From positions 1 to 61,798 of the forward strand of contig NZ_PPQS01000001.1 in the NCBI RefSeq assembly GCF_002902405.1: a DNA stretch of 61,798 bases, in the 5' to 3' direction. Numbering within the stretch: the first letter of the stretch is position 1; each line of letters begins with the position of its first letter. Positions 1-9,362 of the stretch are shown here, in pieces. The DNA is from Staphylococcus schweitzeri (lineage in GTDB: Bacteria; Bacillota; Bacilli; Staphylococcales; Staphylococcaceae). Under the pieces are notes generated by a model. It searched no databases. It saw only the letters and a list, made by a program, of their open reading frames with translations, and had not been told where the DNA came from. Made by a program: the position numbers and the translations under genes.

Positions 1-78
1 GGATTTTCGGCAGAAACTCTCACGGTTCGACAAAATTTGGAAAACAATTTTGCTTATCGTTCGGTTCTGCTCAAATCC
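1..78. repeat. Long imperfect inverted repeat at left edge
   Basis: The outer arms GGATTT (1-6) and AAATCC (73-78) are complementary. So are GCAGAA (10-15 region) and TTCTGC (65-70), and an inner CAAAATT/AATTTTG pair closes a small loop. On the minus strand it lies about 270 bases past the hisIE stop, so it may end the his transcript, but there is no clean T-run. It could equally be a small intergenic repeat continuing outside the window. Bases 79-346 are AT-rich, and I see no gene in them. Confidence 0.45.
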
Positions 79-346
79 TAAACGCTTTTGTCCCGACCTC
101 TTTCAATATTCAGTTTTATCTGTAGTTTCAATTATCGTCTACGCTATTGCTAAAGTAACATTAATAAAAATAATAACTTGATTCATTTGTCCTATTAATT
201 GTTTGTTCACTTTGTATAACCTCTGTTCAATTTAACTAAATTACAACGTAAATTTATTTCTGCCTTATACTTAGCTAACAAATCCAAAATTCAGAATCAC
301 AAATATGAAGCTAACTTGTCTTTCTACATCTCAATCCATACTTGTT

Positions 347-979
347 TTACCATTGTTCAATATTTTGACGCTCGCCTTTAAAATTATTACGCTTATGATG
401 TCTACGCGCTAATTCTGTCTCAATTTCTGCAAAATCGACTCCAAGTGCGTACATCAAAACAAACAAATGATAAAGTTCATCTGCCACTTCACATACAAAG
501 CCCTTTTTATCACCTTTAATCGCTTCAATTACGACTTCAAAAGCTTCTTCACCGTATTTTTTCGTAATCTTTTCTACACCTTCTGTTAATAAATATTTTG
601 TATATGACTTTTCATTATTTGATTGTGCACTATCTTGAACTGTCTGCGCTAATGTTTGCACTGAAAATGGTACTTCTGTGTTGAAACAACTTTGACTGCC
701 TGTATGACATGTTGGTCCATTTGGTATGACATCAATTAAAATAGTGTCATTGTCGCAATCTACATGAATATCTTTAACAAGTTGCGTATGACCAGATGTT
801 TCACCTTTTGTCCATAGACGTTGTTTCGACCGCGAATAGAAACATACCACACCATCTTCTATCGTTTTATCAAAAGCTTCTTGATTCATATAACCCAACA
901 TCAATACTTGTTTTGTTCGATTATCTTGTAAAATAGCTGGTACTAACCCTTTACTAAAATCAATTTTATAATTGGTCAT
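347..979 (-). CDS. hisIE: Phosphoribosyl-AMP cyclohydrolase / phosphoribosyl-ATP pyrophosphatase
   Basis: This bifunctional cytoplasmic enzyme carries out steps 2 and 3 of histidine biosynthesis. The N-terminal HisI domain (about 1-115) shows the metal site: D74, C75, D76, D78 and later C91 and C98. The C-terminal HisE domain (about 125-210) has the helical [13 protein letters not shown] segment of the MazG-like pyrophosphatase fold. Its length of 210 aa is normal for the fused form. It is the last gene of the his operon, and its ATG overlaps the hisF stop in an ATGA junction, implying translational coupling. Confidence 0.97.
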   Translation of the reverse strand: MTNYKIDFSKGLVPAILQDNRTKQVLMLGYMNQEAFDKTIEDGVVCFYSRSKQRLWTKGETSGHTQLVKDIHVDCDNDTILIDVIPNGPTCHTGSQSCFNTEVPFSVQTLAQTVQDSAQSNNEKSYTKYLLTEGVEKITKKYGEEAFEVVIEAIKGDKKGFVCEVADELYHLFVLMYALGVDFAEIETELARRHHKRNNFKGERQNIEQW

Positions 980-1734
980 CTTACTGCTATACCCCCTTGT
1001 CGTATCACTTTTTTAATAGATTGAACCGTCGTTTCCCTATCATGCAATATACTTGCAGCTAAACCAGCAGATACATCGGTCTGGTCAAACAATTCTATAA
1101 AGTGTTGTGCATTGCCACCACCCCCAGATGCAATGATTGGAATGTTCACAAGAGACTTTATTTTCGCTAGATGTTCAATATCAAATCCTTGCTTCATACC
1201 ATCATGTCCCATACTCGTAACGAGGAGTTCACCTGCACCTAACTGTTCTACTTGCTGTACCCAGTCATATACTTTAATATTTGTCACCTTTTTACCACCA
1301 TGTGTACAACAGTAATGTGCATTTCTTTCAGTATCATAGTAGCTATCAATCGCAATACAGATGCATTGTCTTCCAAATTTATCACTAGCTTGTTTAATTA
1401 ATTTTGGATTTTTTAGTGCACTTGAATTTAAAGAGACTTTATCTGCACCATGATTTAACAATTGGGTAATATCATCGAGACTTTGAATCCCACCTCCTAC
1501 AGTAAGAGGGATAAACAAGCGTGATGCCGTTTGTTCAATGACTTCTAGCATTAAACTATGCCCCTCTTCCGTCTTAGAGATGTCTAAAAATACTAGCTCA
1601 TCCGCACCCGCTTCATTGTAATACATTGCTAAATCAACAGGATTGCCAATATCCCTTAATCCTTTAAATTGAATCCCTTTAACGACACGACCATCTTTGA
1701 CATCTAAACATGGAATGATACGTTTTTTTATCAT
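976..1734 (-). CDS. hisF: Imidazole glycerol phosphate synthase, cyclase subunit
   Basis: HisF is the (beta/alpha)8 cyclase subunit. It uses ammonia from HisH to turn PRFAR into imidazole glycerol phosphate plus AICAR. The two catalytic aspartates are visible at D11 ([10 protein letters not shown]) and D130 (CIAIDSYY). I chose the ATG at 1732-1734, giving 252 aa, the usual length. It forms an ATGA overlap with the hisA stop, whereas the longer in-frame start five codons upstream would run into hisA. AICAR released here feeds purine synthesis, which ends with purA at the other end of this window. Confidence 0.97.
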   Translation of the reverse strand: MIKKRIIPCLDVKDGRVVKGIQFKGLRDIGNPVDLAMYYNEAGADELVFLDISKTEEGHSLMLEVIEQTASRLFIPLTVGGGIQSLDDITQLLNHGADKVSLNSSALKNPKLIKQASDKFGRQCICIAIDSYYDTERNAHYCCTHGGKKVTNIKVYDWVQQVEQLGAGELLVTSMGHDGMKQGFDIEHLAKIKSLVNIPIIASGGGGNAQHFIELFDQTDVSAGLAASILHDRETTVQSIKKVIRQGGIAVR

Positions 1735-2435
1735 TTTAGCCCCTCCCAAAAAGATGATTGGTGTGCGGCTTTTCCTATAATAGCAGCATGAACATTTAAT
1801 GACTCTAATCGTTGAATATCTTGCTGATGTCTAATACCTCCAGAAGCAATAACAGGTATTATCGTTGCTTTTACTAATTCACCCGTTAATTCAAAGTTAG
1901 GCCCTGACATTTTGCCATCTTTAGCGATATCAGTATAAATAATGCCTCCAAGAGGTATATCAGATAACTGTTTCACAAAGGTAAATAAATTCAACTCTGT
2001 ATCTTCTTCCCAACCATTTACTTTAATATCCTCTCCGTAAGCATCAACTGACAGATAAATACGACCTGGAAATGTATGTGCCATCTCTTTAAGCCAATCA
2101 GTATCTTGAATGCCTTTCGTTCCAACTATGCAATAATTAATCCCTGCGGCAAAATAATCCATGATTTGTGACTTCGTACGAATGCCACCACCTACTTCAA
2201 TATCTTTGGTTGTTAATCTCCTCAATGACTTAATATAATCAAACTCTCGGGCATGCTGTGCCTTAGCACCTATCAAGTCGACGATATGAATACGATTCAC
2301 ACATTCAAATTGACTATAGTAAGCAATACTTTCTTCAGCCGAGCGTGACATTTTTTCTTCACTATCATATTTACCCTCTGTTAACCTCACACTTGTTGAC
2401 CCAATCAAATCAATTGCTGGCCATAATTCAATCAT
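1731..2435 (-). CDS. hisA: ProFAR isomerase (1-(5-phosphoribosyl)-5-[(5-phosphoribosylamino)methylideneamino]imidazole-4-carboxamide isomerase)
   Basis: HisA performs the Amadori isomerisation of ProFAR to PRFAR. It has the HisA/HisF barrel, with catalytic Asp candidates D9 (WPAIDLIG) and D131 (SVDAYGE), and phosphate-binding glycines in VGGGIR (81-86) and ASGGIR near the C-terminus. It is 234 aa, normal for the family. Its start overlaps the hisH stop by 8 bases and its stop overlaps hisF by 4. Confidence 0.96.
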   Translation of the reverse strand: MIELWPAIDLIGSTSVRLTEGKYDSEEKMSRSAEESIAYYSQFECVNRIHIVDLIGAKAQHAREFDYIKSLRRLTTKDIEVGGGIRTKSQIMDYFAAGINYCIVGTKGIQDTDWLKEMAHTFPGRIYLSVDAYGEDIKVNGWEEDTELNLFTFVKQLSDIPLGGIIYTDIAKDGKMSGPNFELTGELVKATIIPVIASGGIRHQQDIQRLESLNVHAAIIGKAAHQSSFWEGLK

Positions 2436-3006
2436 TTATAAATCCCCCTTGTATTGCCTGACGCAAAATTTGTAACCCATATGTACCGCTTTTTTCAGGA
2501 TGGAATTGAATACCAATATAATTGTTAAATTGAACAATTGCTGGAATATCAGTACCATACTGCGCATATGCAATTACATTTTCTGACATCGGCGCTTGGT
2601 AAGAATGTACGAAGTAAACATCTTGATTTAACATAGGATGCTGACTCACTAAATTATTCCAGCCTAAGTGTGGCACTGGGTAGTTTGTCTGAATATACGA
2701 GATATTTCCTGGAATAAATCCTAATCCGGACACATCACCTTCATCGCTACGCTCATACATTAATTGCATACCGAGACAAATACCAATCATTTTCTTATCA
2801 GTATTCTTAGCCAATATTGCATCGAGATTTAATCGCTTTATCTCTGACATCGCATCTTTGAAATGACCGACACCCGGTAATATGATTGTTTCTGCTTGAT
2901 CGATTATTTTTTGGTTATTTGAGACAACCACCTCATACCCCAAATGTTCAATAGCACGTTTTACATTACTAATATTCCCTAATCCATAATCAACGATGAC
3001 AATCAT
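2428..3006 (-). CDS. hisH: Imidazole glycerol phosphate synthase, glutamine amidotransferase subunit
   Basis: HisH is a class I glutaminase that makes ammonia for HisF. The nucleophile C77 lies in GICLGMQ, and H169 and E171 in FHPEKSG complete the triad. The oxyanion strand PGVGHF (44-49) is present. It is 192 aa. The start overlaps the hisB stop in an ATGA junction. HisH and HisF work as a heterodimer, and the operon order H-A-F keeps them close. Confidence 0.97.
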   Translation of the reverse strand: MIVIVDYGLGNISNVKRAIEHLGYEVVVSNNQKIIDQAETIILPGVGHFKDAMSEIKRLNLDAILAKNTDKKMIGICLGMQLMYERSDEGDVSGLGFIPGNISYIQTNYPVPHLGWNNLVSQHPMLNQDVYFVHSYQAPMSENVIAYAQYGTDIPAIVQFNNYIGIQFHPEKSGTYGLQILRQAIQGGFIND

Positions 3007-3581
3007 TCAATCACACCTTTCGATGATGGTACACGTTGATCATCGGTTCCAGTCAATGCCATACCTAACGCGCGAGCAAATGCTTTAAAAATAGCTTCAA
3101 TTTCATGGTGTGTATTACCACCACGAATCAAATCAATATGCGTTGTTAATCTTGCATTGATTACGACTGCTCTAAAAAATTCTTCTACTAACTCCGTATC
3201 AAACGTACCAACTTTTTCTTTACTTAACGTTGCATTGAAAGATAAATATGGACGCCCACTTATATCCACAACGACACGTGCTAATGTTTCATCCATTGGA
3301 ATGTACATCGTTCCATAACGAACGAAGTGCTTTTTATCTTTAATCATTTCAAGTAACAATTGGCCAATGACAATGCCGATATCTTCAGTTACATGGTGAT
3401 CATCTACGTCAACATCACCTTGTGCCTCAATGTTTAATGACAGACCGCTATGAAATGTAAACAAGGTTAACATATGATTTAAAAAGCCCACACCTGTATT
3501 AATATGCGATGGTGACTGGTCATCTGATATTGAAATATTTAGTTGTGTTTCAGCTGTGTTTCGTTGTTTTTGATAAATCAT
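3003..3581 (-). CDS. hisB: Imidazoleglycerol-phosphate dehydratase
   Basis: Monofunctional IGPD, without the phosphatase domain seen in enteric bacteria. It is a Mn-dependent dehydratase with paired metal motifs DHHVTEDIG (61-69) and the GNTHHEIEA motif about 100 residues later. I chose the internal ATG starting MIYQKQRN (192 aa, the usual length), because GGAGTG sits 8 bases upstream. The start lies 32 bases inside the end of the aminotransferase gene, so its ribosome site is within that coding sequence. Confidence 0.95.
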   Translation of the reverse strand: MIYQKQRNTAETQLNISISDDQSPSHINTGVGFLNHMLTLFTFHSGLSLNIEAQGDVDVDDHHVTEDIGIVIGQLLLEMIKDKKHFVRYGTMYIPMDETLARVVVDISGRPYLSFNATLSKEKVGTFDTELVEEFFRAVVINARLTTHIDLIRGGNTHHEIEAIFKAFARALGMALTGTDDQRVPSSKGVIE

Positions 3582-4563
3582 ATTTTGCACTCCATTCTTT
3601 AACAATTTCCTCTAATTGCTTTAACTGTGATGCTGTTGCAATTGAATATCTTACATAGCCTTTCATTACCTGCTCATCATAAAAACGTGGTTTAAATCCT
3701 TTATCATATACGTATTGTCCTAATTGTTGTGCTGCTGAACCCTTGGTAAGTACAAAATTAGCATTTGATGGGAATACTGACATTTTATCTGAAACATGGG
3801 TATCAAATATTTGTTTTAACTGATTAGCTAATTGACGTTGCATCGTTAAAAATCGTTTTGCCTGATTTTTATGTTTAAAAATATAGGTTGCAATATTTAG
3901 CGTAAATACATTTAATGGATATGGATGTTCTATTTTTTGAATACGCTGTATCGTTTCAGCAGTACTCATTAATACACCTAATCTTAAGCCAGCTATTCCA
4001 AACGCCTTTGATAATGTACGCATCCTTAAAATATGTGGTGCCATTTCAACATCATATGCCATGCCATAATCTAAATATGCTTCATCAATAACAAAGTATC
4101 CGTTTAATGCTTTCATTTTATCTGCAATAGCTTTTAAAAACGCTCCATCAAATTGCTTGCCTGAAGGATTATGTGGGTTACTCATAATGAAAAATGATGG
4201 TTGTACTTCATCAATTTTCGTTAAAATGGCTTCCAAATCAAATGTTAAATCTGCTGTCGCATCTACAAATGCAATTTCTCGATTTACTTGTGCCGCATAT
4301 GCTTGATACATAAAAAAATCTGGATTTAGCGTTAATGCCGGACCTTCTGGCATTATCAACATTAACTTCTGAATCAATTCATCAGAACCATTTCCTGCAA
4401 TAATTTGTTCAGACGATAATCCGTAAAACTTAGCATAAGCTTCCTTGAATTGTTCATATGCTGCATCCGGATACAAATTATATGGGGTTGCGCTAATAAT
4501 AGACGTCATTGTTTTTTCATCCAACGGCATAACTGGACTTTCATTTTTATCAATATAAATCAT
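3550..4563 (-). CDS. hisC: Histidinol-phosphate aminotransferase family protein
   Basis: A fold-type I PLP aminotransferase with the expected AGNGSDE cofactor-binding segment (56-62), SNPHNPSG (128-135) and Schiff-base lysine K186 in RTLSKAFGIAGLRLG. At 337 aa it is slightly short for HisC (about 350-360). Its place between hisD and hisB implies it converts imidazole acetol phosphate to histidinol phosphate. S. aureus is thought to carry a second hisC elsewhere, so substrate assignment rests on operon position. It overlaps hisB by 32 bases, the largest overlap in the operon. RBS GGGGAG precedes the ATG. Confidence 0.85.
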   Translation of the reverse strand: MIYIDKNESPVMPLDEKTMTSIISATPYNLYPDAAYEQFKEAYAKFYGLSSEQIIAGNGSDELIQKLMLIMPEGPALTLNPDFFMYQAYAAQVNREIAFVDATADLTFDLEAILTKIDEVQPSFFIMSNPHNPSGKQFDGAFLKAIADKMKALNGYFVIDEAYLDYGMAYDVEMAPHILRMRTLSKAFGIAGLRLGVLMSTAETIQRIQKIEHPYPLNVFTLNIATYIFKHKNQAKRFLTMQRQLANQLKQIFDTHVSDKMSVFPSNANFVLTKGSAAQQLGQYVYDKGFKPRFYDEQVMKGYVRYSIATASQLKQLEEIVKEWSAKYDLSKTTKHS

Positions 4564-4578
4564 TTCAATTACACTCCC

Positions 4579-5829
4579 CTAAGACTGACGTATTAAAATA
4601 GACTGTTGGTGATTGTATAATGCTTCAACTTGAGCAATATGTTGCGCTGAATCAGCAATTTGATCAAATGTGTCTTTTGTTAAATGAATCACTGTGTTAC
4701 GTGTTAAGAAATCATTAACCGATAACCCATTGGTAAATCTAGCCGTTCTATTTGTAGGTAATACATGACTTGGACCTGCAACGTAATCCCCAATGACCTC
4801 TGGCGAATAATGTCCAATAAACAATGCACCTACATATTTCACTTTTTCAATATATGGTTGAGGGTCTACCGTTTGAATCGAAGCGTGTTCAGGGGCAATC
4901 GTATTCATAACGTTGCATGCTTCATCAAAATTACTAGCTTGTATAAGATAATGCTGATTAGCAATACTTTTAGAAACGATGTCGTATCTGTCCACTTTAG
5001 GCAATACTTTAGCAATACGTGATTCTAAATCTTTAAGGACTTGCGCATCTTCACTAATGACATATGTACGTGCTAATTCATCATGTTCTGCTTGTGCAAA
5101 AACATCATATACTATGGCATCTAAGTCTGCTGTGTCATCAATAATCAGTGCTATTTCTGTTGGCCCTGCTATTTGGTCAATACCGACTTGTCCAAATAAA
5201 TATTTCTTGGCATATGCAACAAATTGATTACCTGGACCAACAATCTTATCTACTTTAGGTATCGTTTCAGTACCATATGTCAACGCTGCAATACTTTGAG
5301 CACCGCCAACTTGGAATACTTGGTTAACTTGCGTAATGTAACATGCTGCTAATACTTCTTGAGACACACCATTAGGTTGAGGTGGTGTCACAACGATAAT
5401 ATTTTCCACACCCGCAACTTGTGCTAATGTCGCGGTCATTAATACCGTTGAAGGATAACTTGCTTTGCCACCTGGTATATAAATACCGACACTTTCTAGC
5501 GGGTGATAAATTTCATAACATTCACCTGCTTCTCCTACATGCTGATTCGTCTGTTTAATACTTTGTTGATATGCTTTAATTCTTTCATAGCTTTGTTGTA
5601 ATGCTTGTTTTGTTTTTTCATCTAACGTATCAAATGCTGCTTTAATCTGTTCACGACTAATTTCTAAATGATCTGTTTTAGTATGATCAAATGTTAAATT
5701 ATACATTTTTAAAGCCTTGTCACCATGAAACTTAACTTCCTGACAAATATCGCGAATAATTGGATATAATGACTCATCTAATGGTGCTTCTAGCGAAAAT
5801 TGTTTTAAAAATTGTTGTACATTAAACAT
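4579..5829 (-). CDS. hisD: Histidinol dehydrogenase
   Basis: HisD is a zinc enzyme making two NAD-linked oxidations from histidinol to histidine, the last pathway steps. Motifs are GPGNQFV (198-204), AGPTEIA (221-227), the zinc-ligand region QAEHDE (246-251) and the catalytic APEHAS segment near the C-terminus. It is 416 aa, in the family range. The start is supported by GGAGGTGT 8-10 bases upstream inside the end of hisG, whose stop overlaps hisD by 8 bases. Confidence 0.96.
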   Translation of the reverse strand: MFNVQQFLKQFSLEAPLDESLYPIIRDICQEVKFHGDKALKMYNLTFDHTKTDHLEISREQIKAAFDTLDEKTKQALQQSYERIKAYQQSIKQTNQHVGEAGECYEIYHPLESVGIYIPGGKASYPSTVLMTATLAQVAGVENIIVVTPPQPNGVSQEVLAACYITQVNQVFQVGGAQSIAALTYGTETIPKVDKIVGPGNQFVAYAKKYLFGQVGIDQIAGPTEIALIIDDTADLDAIVYDVFAQAEHDELARTYVISEDAQVLKDLESRIAKVLPKVDRYDIVSKSIANQHYLIQASNFDEACNVMNTIAPEHASIQTVDPQPYIEKVKYVGALFIGHYSPEVIGDYVAGPSHVLPTNRTARFTNGLSVNDFLTRNTVIHLTKDTFDQIADSAQHIAQVEALYNHQQSILIRQS

Positions 5830-6436
5830 TGGTAATAGACACCTCCATAGAACGAATAAATTGCTCTATTAACTGTGATTTTTTAAAATAAGCTGCTTTA
5901 TTAGTAATTAACCTTGCATTGATATCGCTAATATGTTGCTTTTCAACCAGTCCATTTGCTTCTAAAGTAGTGCCTGTTTGAACGATATCAACGATACCGT
6001 CGACCATATCAACAACACAGGCTAATTCAACAGAACCATTCAATTTAATAAGCTCAACATCAATGCCTTTTGATTTAAAATATGTTTCAGCAGTATGGAC
6101 ATAACTTGTTGCGATTTTACGATAATTTGTTGCTTCGGGTTTCGCTGCAACTGCAAAATGACACATCCCAAAAGGCAGATTCAACAAATTGTTAACATTG
6201 TAATGGCGCTCATCTAATATGTCGCTACCAACGATGCCAATATCAGCAATTCCTTGCTCAACATAGATGGGCACGTCACTTCCCTTTACTAAAATACATT
6301 CAATATTGTCTACGCTTAATAATAGTTGCCGTTCTCTATTCTTTAATGTTTCTGATAATGTTGTAAATTTAATTGAATCTAAGTAAGCAATTAAACTTTC
6401 CATTAGTCGACCTTTCGCTATAGCAATTCTTAACAT
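5822..6436 (-). CDS. hisG: ATP phosphoribosyltransferase, short catalytic subunit
   Basis: HisG catalyses the first committed step, ATP plus PRPP to phosphoribosyl-ATP. This is the 204-residue short form, which lacks the C-terminal regulatory domain and therefore needs HisZ, the next gene upstream. The start [11 protein letters not shown] has GGAG 8 bases upstream; a GTG three codons earlier overlaps the GGAGTG site itself and was rejected. The PRPP-loop segment [13 protein letters not shown] is visible in the C-terminal third. Confidence 0.96.
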   Translation of the reverse strand: MLRIAIAKGRLMESLIAYLDSIKFTTLSETLKNRERQLLLSVDNIECILVKGSDVPIYVEQGIADIGIVGSDILDERHYNVNNLLNLPFGMCHFAVAAKPEATNYRKIATSYVHTAETYFKSKGIDVELIKLNGSVELACVVDMVDGIVDIVQTGTTLEANGLVEKQHISDINARLITNKAAYFKKSQLIEQFIRSMEVSITNV

Positions 6437-6454
6437 GATTATCACTCCTTTACA

Positions 6455-7273
6455 TTAAAGCGTTAGTCCTAATCCAAACCCTTCGATACTTCCTTTGTAG
6501 TATCCTCCAGTTAAAATACGTGAATCATTTTCTACTAAATGACATTGAATAAATAGTCCTTTGTAGTACGATCTTGGTGGCTGTGCTGTAATATCTAAAT
6601 GAACATCTTCATAACCTTGTGTATGTAGCCATTGTTGCCAAACATTTAGTTCAACAAGTGCTGGATGATCTTTAGAAATGTAACGTTGCAATATATTTAA
6701 TTGTTGTTGCGTATTTTCCTGTAAAATTTGAACAATCGGATGTTCAGCTGACAAATATGTGACCAACCCTGATAGATTACGTTCCTCAATCATCGATAAT
6801 ATGTCCGGTGTTTGTAATGCTTTATCTAGCAATGCATCGAGTAATTGATAATGCCCTAGTACGACAAATTGCACATTATCTTGTAATTGTTGTTGGATAA
6901 ATTGAATAAATAACTTTAGGCTCTGTTGCACATTAGTTAATGTTGGCGTATTGTTTTCCAAACCTACTTGTACAGCCGCTTCATTATTTCGAATGATTAA
7001 GCCTGTATATGCTACTCTCGTTGCTGATGTTGGATACATCGTGTAATAACGTAATAATTGATCTGTAAAATCATTTCGAAGTGCATAAATTTGTTGTTCA
7101 TGCTGCCAAAAATTACGCTCACCCATTTGTTGCAAATCTTCATGATTTAATTGTTTCCAGTCCAATTTTTCAATGACGTTAAAATCTACCAGCTCATAAT
7201 TCGCTTGATTAAAGTATTTTAAAAATGCTGTCTCTGCTTCTTTTAAAGCAATTAATTGTTTTGAATAATTCAC
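6455..7273 (-). CDS. hisZ: ATP phosphoribosyltransferase regulatory subunit
   Basis: A divergent class II histidyl-tRNA-synthetase-like protein without synthetase activity. It assembles with short HisG to give an active, histidine-feedback-regulated enzyme. At 272 aa it is shorter than most HisZ (about 390) and lacks a clear HisRS motif 2. Assignment rests on weak resemblance (GLGLTL end, GYYKGSIEGFG) and on its place directly before short-form hisG. It is the first gene of the his operon, and the control region follows upstream at 7274-7578. Confidence 0.85.
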   Translation of the reverse strand: MNYSKQLIALKEAETAFLKYFNQANYELVDFNVIEKLDWKQLNHEDLQQMGERNFWQHEQQIYALRNDFTDQLLRYYTMYPTSATRVAYTGLIIRNNEAAVQVGLENNTPTLTNVQQSLKLFIQFIQQQLQDNVQFVVLGHYQLLDALLDKALQTPDILSMIEERNLSGLVTYLSAEHPIVQILQENTQQQLNILQRYISKDHPALVELNVWQQWLHTQGYEDVHLDITAQPPRSYYKGLFIQCHLVENDSRILTGGYYKGSIEGFGLGLTL

Positions 7274-7399
7274 TCGACCACCCTTACCTTCAACATTCTA
7301 TGTAAAATAAATGATACTTTATGCCTTTCGCTTTAACGCTCTACCAAACTAAAGTGTAATATGGATAATAACTTATCATTTTTATCAAATTATTACAAC

Positions 7400-7414
7400 G
7401 TTTTTCTGAAAATT
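7400..7414. promoter_or_regulatory. CodY-like operator upstream of the his operon
   Basis: GTTTTTCTGAAAATT matches 13 of 15 positions of the CodY consensus AATTTTCWGAAAATT; only the first two bases differ. It lies 127 bases upstream of hisZ, the first his gene. CodY represses amino-acid biosynthesis when branched-chain amino acids and GTP are plentiful. The site call is from the sequence; repression of this operon is an inference. Confidence 0.7.
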
Positions 7415-7447
7415 CGATATATTTAAAGTGAATTTTTGTATAAAAAA

Positions 7448-7526
7448 GCAGGACAATTGCGCATATAAAAATTCATAACTAAAATTTTTATATTGAAGTT
7501 GTACTTCTTGCACAAATTGTCCTTGC
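7448..7526. repeat. 79-base composite palindrome between the his operon and the deacetylase gene
   Basis: The outer arms GCA-GGACAATT (7448-7458) and AATTGTCC-TTGC (7515-7526) pair with one bulge. Nested inside is a perfect 11-base stem, ATATAAAAATT (7463-7473) with AATTTTTATAT (7483-7493), and a 9-base loop. It follows the deacetylase stop (7579) on the minus strand and may terminate that gene or stabilise its 3' end, but it lacks a normal G/C-rich terminator stem. Confidence 0.6.
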
Positions 7527-7578
7527 CTAATGAGTTAATACATTATCTTTGTTTCAGGATTGTTCTATTCATTTCAAC

Positions 7579-8703
7579 TTATTCTTCATATTTTCGATTA
7601 CCTTTAAAGTAATGTCGATCTTCTTGACTATATACATTTTCAGGGTTGAAAAATGGTTTTAGTTTATATTTAAATTCAAATAAGTTTAGACCATCAATTG
7701 CAACTCTATCTTGGTAAACGTTCGTTGATGATATATCTGTAAAATTGTTTGGACCGACGCCTGCAATAAACTTAAATCCGGCATCATCTACTAAGTAATT
7801 ATATGCTGGTGTATGTCTATCTTGTGCACCATGCGGAAATACAAACATATCCGTTTTACCTACAATTGGTTCAACTTCATCTTTCCATCTTTTAGTATCC
7901 TTTTTAATACCATCAAATGATGTCTTTTCAAAATTAATATGACCATATGAATGACTCGCAAACGACCAACCATCTCGTTTCATAGCGCGAACTACTTCTT
8001 CAGCGGCTTTTTTATTTTTTTCATAGTCTTTACTGTTTAATTCATTCGTACGATATCCTAATACACCTTCATAACCAGTTAATGCAATAACACCTTTTTC
8101 ACCATTTAAAGAAAAGTCTGGATGTTCTTTTACAAATTTATTTAAAATCGGCACGATATCATTGTCATCAGAATAGGTAGCATGTCCTTTTTGGTCTGTC
8201 GTTTCAGATACAACATGTTTATTTTTATCGAGTACTAAGCGGTCAGCATAGCCATGATGTCTCATATAACTATAATAATTCATATCATCAATTGAGATAA
8301 TTAAAGGCTTTTTACCTTTAGGTAACTTTAATTTTTTAGCTTTTACCGGATGAGATGACAAATCGTATGCGTCATGTGGGTTAACAATGATGTAATTACT
8401 TTTATATAATTCATTTAACGATTTTTTAAATTCACTTACAGTAATCATCCAATCATTGTTGCCCTTAGCTTGGTGTGCGTCACCTGTAAATGCTATTTTG
8501 GGATCTGTGACTAAAGGATGATAAAATACATGATAAACTTGACCGTGATAAGTTTCCCAGTTATCATTCACTTTCGATTTATGTTTTGCATATTCATTTG
8601 GATCAATAGATGTATCTTTAACTTGCTCATTGTGCTTAGAACAGCTATATAACACTCCAACTGACAATAACAGAAAAAATAACAATAAATATTTTTTGTG
8701 CAT
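7579..8703 (-). CDS. Polysaccharide deacetylase family lipoprotein
   Basis: A secreted, lipid-anchored protein. Residues 1-21 form a lipoprotein signal peptide with lipobox LYSC, the lipid-modified cysteine being C21. The NodB-type metal site is visible as D139/D140 (ISIDD) and H251/H255 (SHSYGH), so it probably removes acetyl groups from a surface glycan. It is not IcaB, which lies in the ica operon, though the fold is shared. The natural substrate is unknown. GGGAGATATTTTA precedes the ATG. It stands alone, with its own likely promoter upstream. Confidence 0.85.
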   Translation of the reverse strand: MHKKYLLLFFLLLSVGVLYSCSKHNEQVKDTSIDPNEYAKHKSKVNDNWETYHGQVYHVFYHPLVTDPKIAFTGDAHQAKGNNDWMITVSEFKKSLNELYKSNYIIVNPHDAYDLSSHPVKAKKLKLPKGKKPLIISIDDMNYYSYMRHHGYADRLVLDKNKHVVSETTDQKGHATYSDDNDIVPILNKFVKEHPDFSLNGEKGVIALTGYEGVLGYRTNELNSKDYEKNKKAAEEVVRAMKRDGWSFASHSYGHINFEKTSFDGIKKDTKRWKDEVEPIVGKTDMFVFPHGAQDRHTPAYNYLVDDAGFKFIAGVGPNNFTDISSTNVYQDRVAIDGLNLFEFKYKLKPFFNPENVYSQEDRHYFKGNRKYEE

Positions 8704-8734
8704 TAAAATATCTCCCTATGTTTTATTACGCACA

Positions 8735-8763
8735 ATTATAACATTTTTATTAAATGGCTCATA
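8735..8763 (-). promoter_or_regulatory. Probable promoter of the deacetylase gene
   Basis: On the minus strand a perfect TATAAT (plus-strand ATTATA, 8735-8740) lies about 30 bases before the start codon. The matching -35 region, ATGAGC at 16-base spacing, is poor. The -10 is convincing and the -35 is not. Confidence 0.4.
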
Positions 8764-8820
8764 ACTTTTTGAGGAAATACTTGAATTTTAATTTTATTTT
8801 TTAGATACTGTCATATTAGT

Positions 8821-9318
8821 TTATTTATAAAACACAATATCTCCTTTATTGATAACGTCGTCCATTGCATCGTCTCGCTTGAAATTAAGCCTTTCTGCTA
8901 AATTTATTGAACGTTGGTTATATTTATTTGTTCTGATAACTTTGATTGTTTCTTTATCAATACAATTAACAAAATTTGTGATTGCTGTAATAGTCTCATA
9001 TGCATACCCTTGTCCTTCAAACCTTGGATGTAATTTATAAAATAAATTTAACACTGTTTCTTGCTCCAATAGCCGATATTCATATCCGCAAATACCAATA
9101 ACGCTGTGATTCGATTCTTTTAACAATACAAAATAGCCCAATTGATATTGCTCCCAATGATTTCTCCATTTTTCAATCCACTTTTGCGTATCTTGTTTAG
9201 AGAAGTGAATACCTTTAGGTGTGTATATATTTGCTTGTGGATGACTACAAATATTAAACAATTCATTTGTATATTTACCACTAGGCATCACTAATTTTAG
9301 ACGTTCAGTGTTTATCAT
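8821..9318 (-). CDS. GNAT family N-acetyltransferase (RimJ/RimL-like)
   Basis: A small acyl-CoA-dependent acetyltransferase of the Acetyltransf_3 type. It has the N-terminal strand INTERLKL, a GICGYEYR motif, the acetyl-CoA loop RFEGQGYAYE, and the typical end NQRSINLAERLNF. I chose the ATG starting MINTERLK (165 aa), where GAGGTGAG lies about 8-10 bases upstream. A longer start 18 codons earlier would overlap the next gene. The substrate (protein, antibiotic or metabolite) cannot be told from sequence. It is downstream of, and may be co-transcribed with, the ECF transporter genes. Confidence 0.85.
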   Translation of the reverse strand: MINTERLKLVMPSGKYTNELFNICSHPQANIYTPKGIHFSKQDTQKWIEKWRNHWEQYQLGYFVLLKESNHSVIGICGYEYRLLEQETVLNLFYKLHPRFEGQGYAYETITAITNFVNCIDKETIKVIRTNKYNQRSINLAERLNFKRDDAMDDVINKGDIVFYK

Positions 9319-9362
9319 TAAATCTCTCACCTCTTTTTCTTTAAAGACTATTTTTTTGAATA

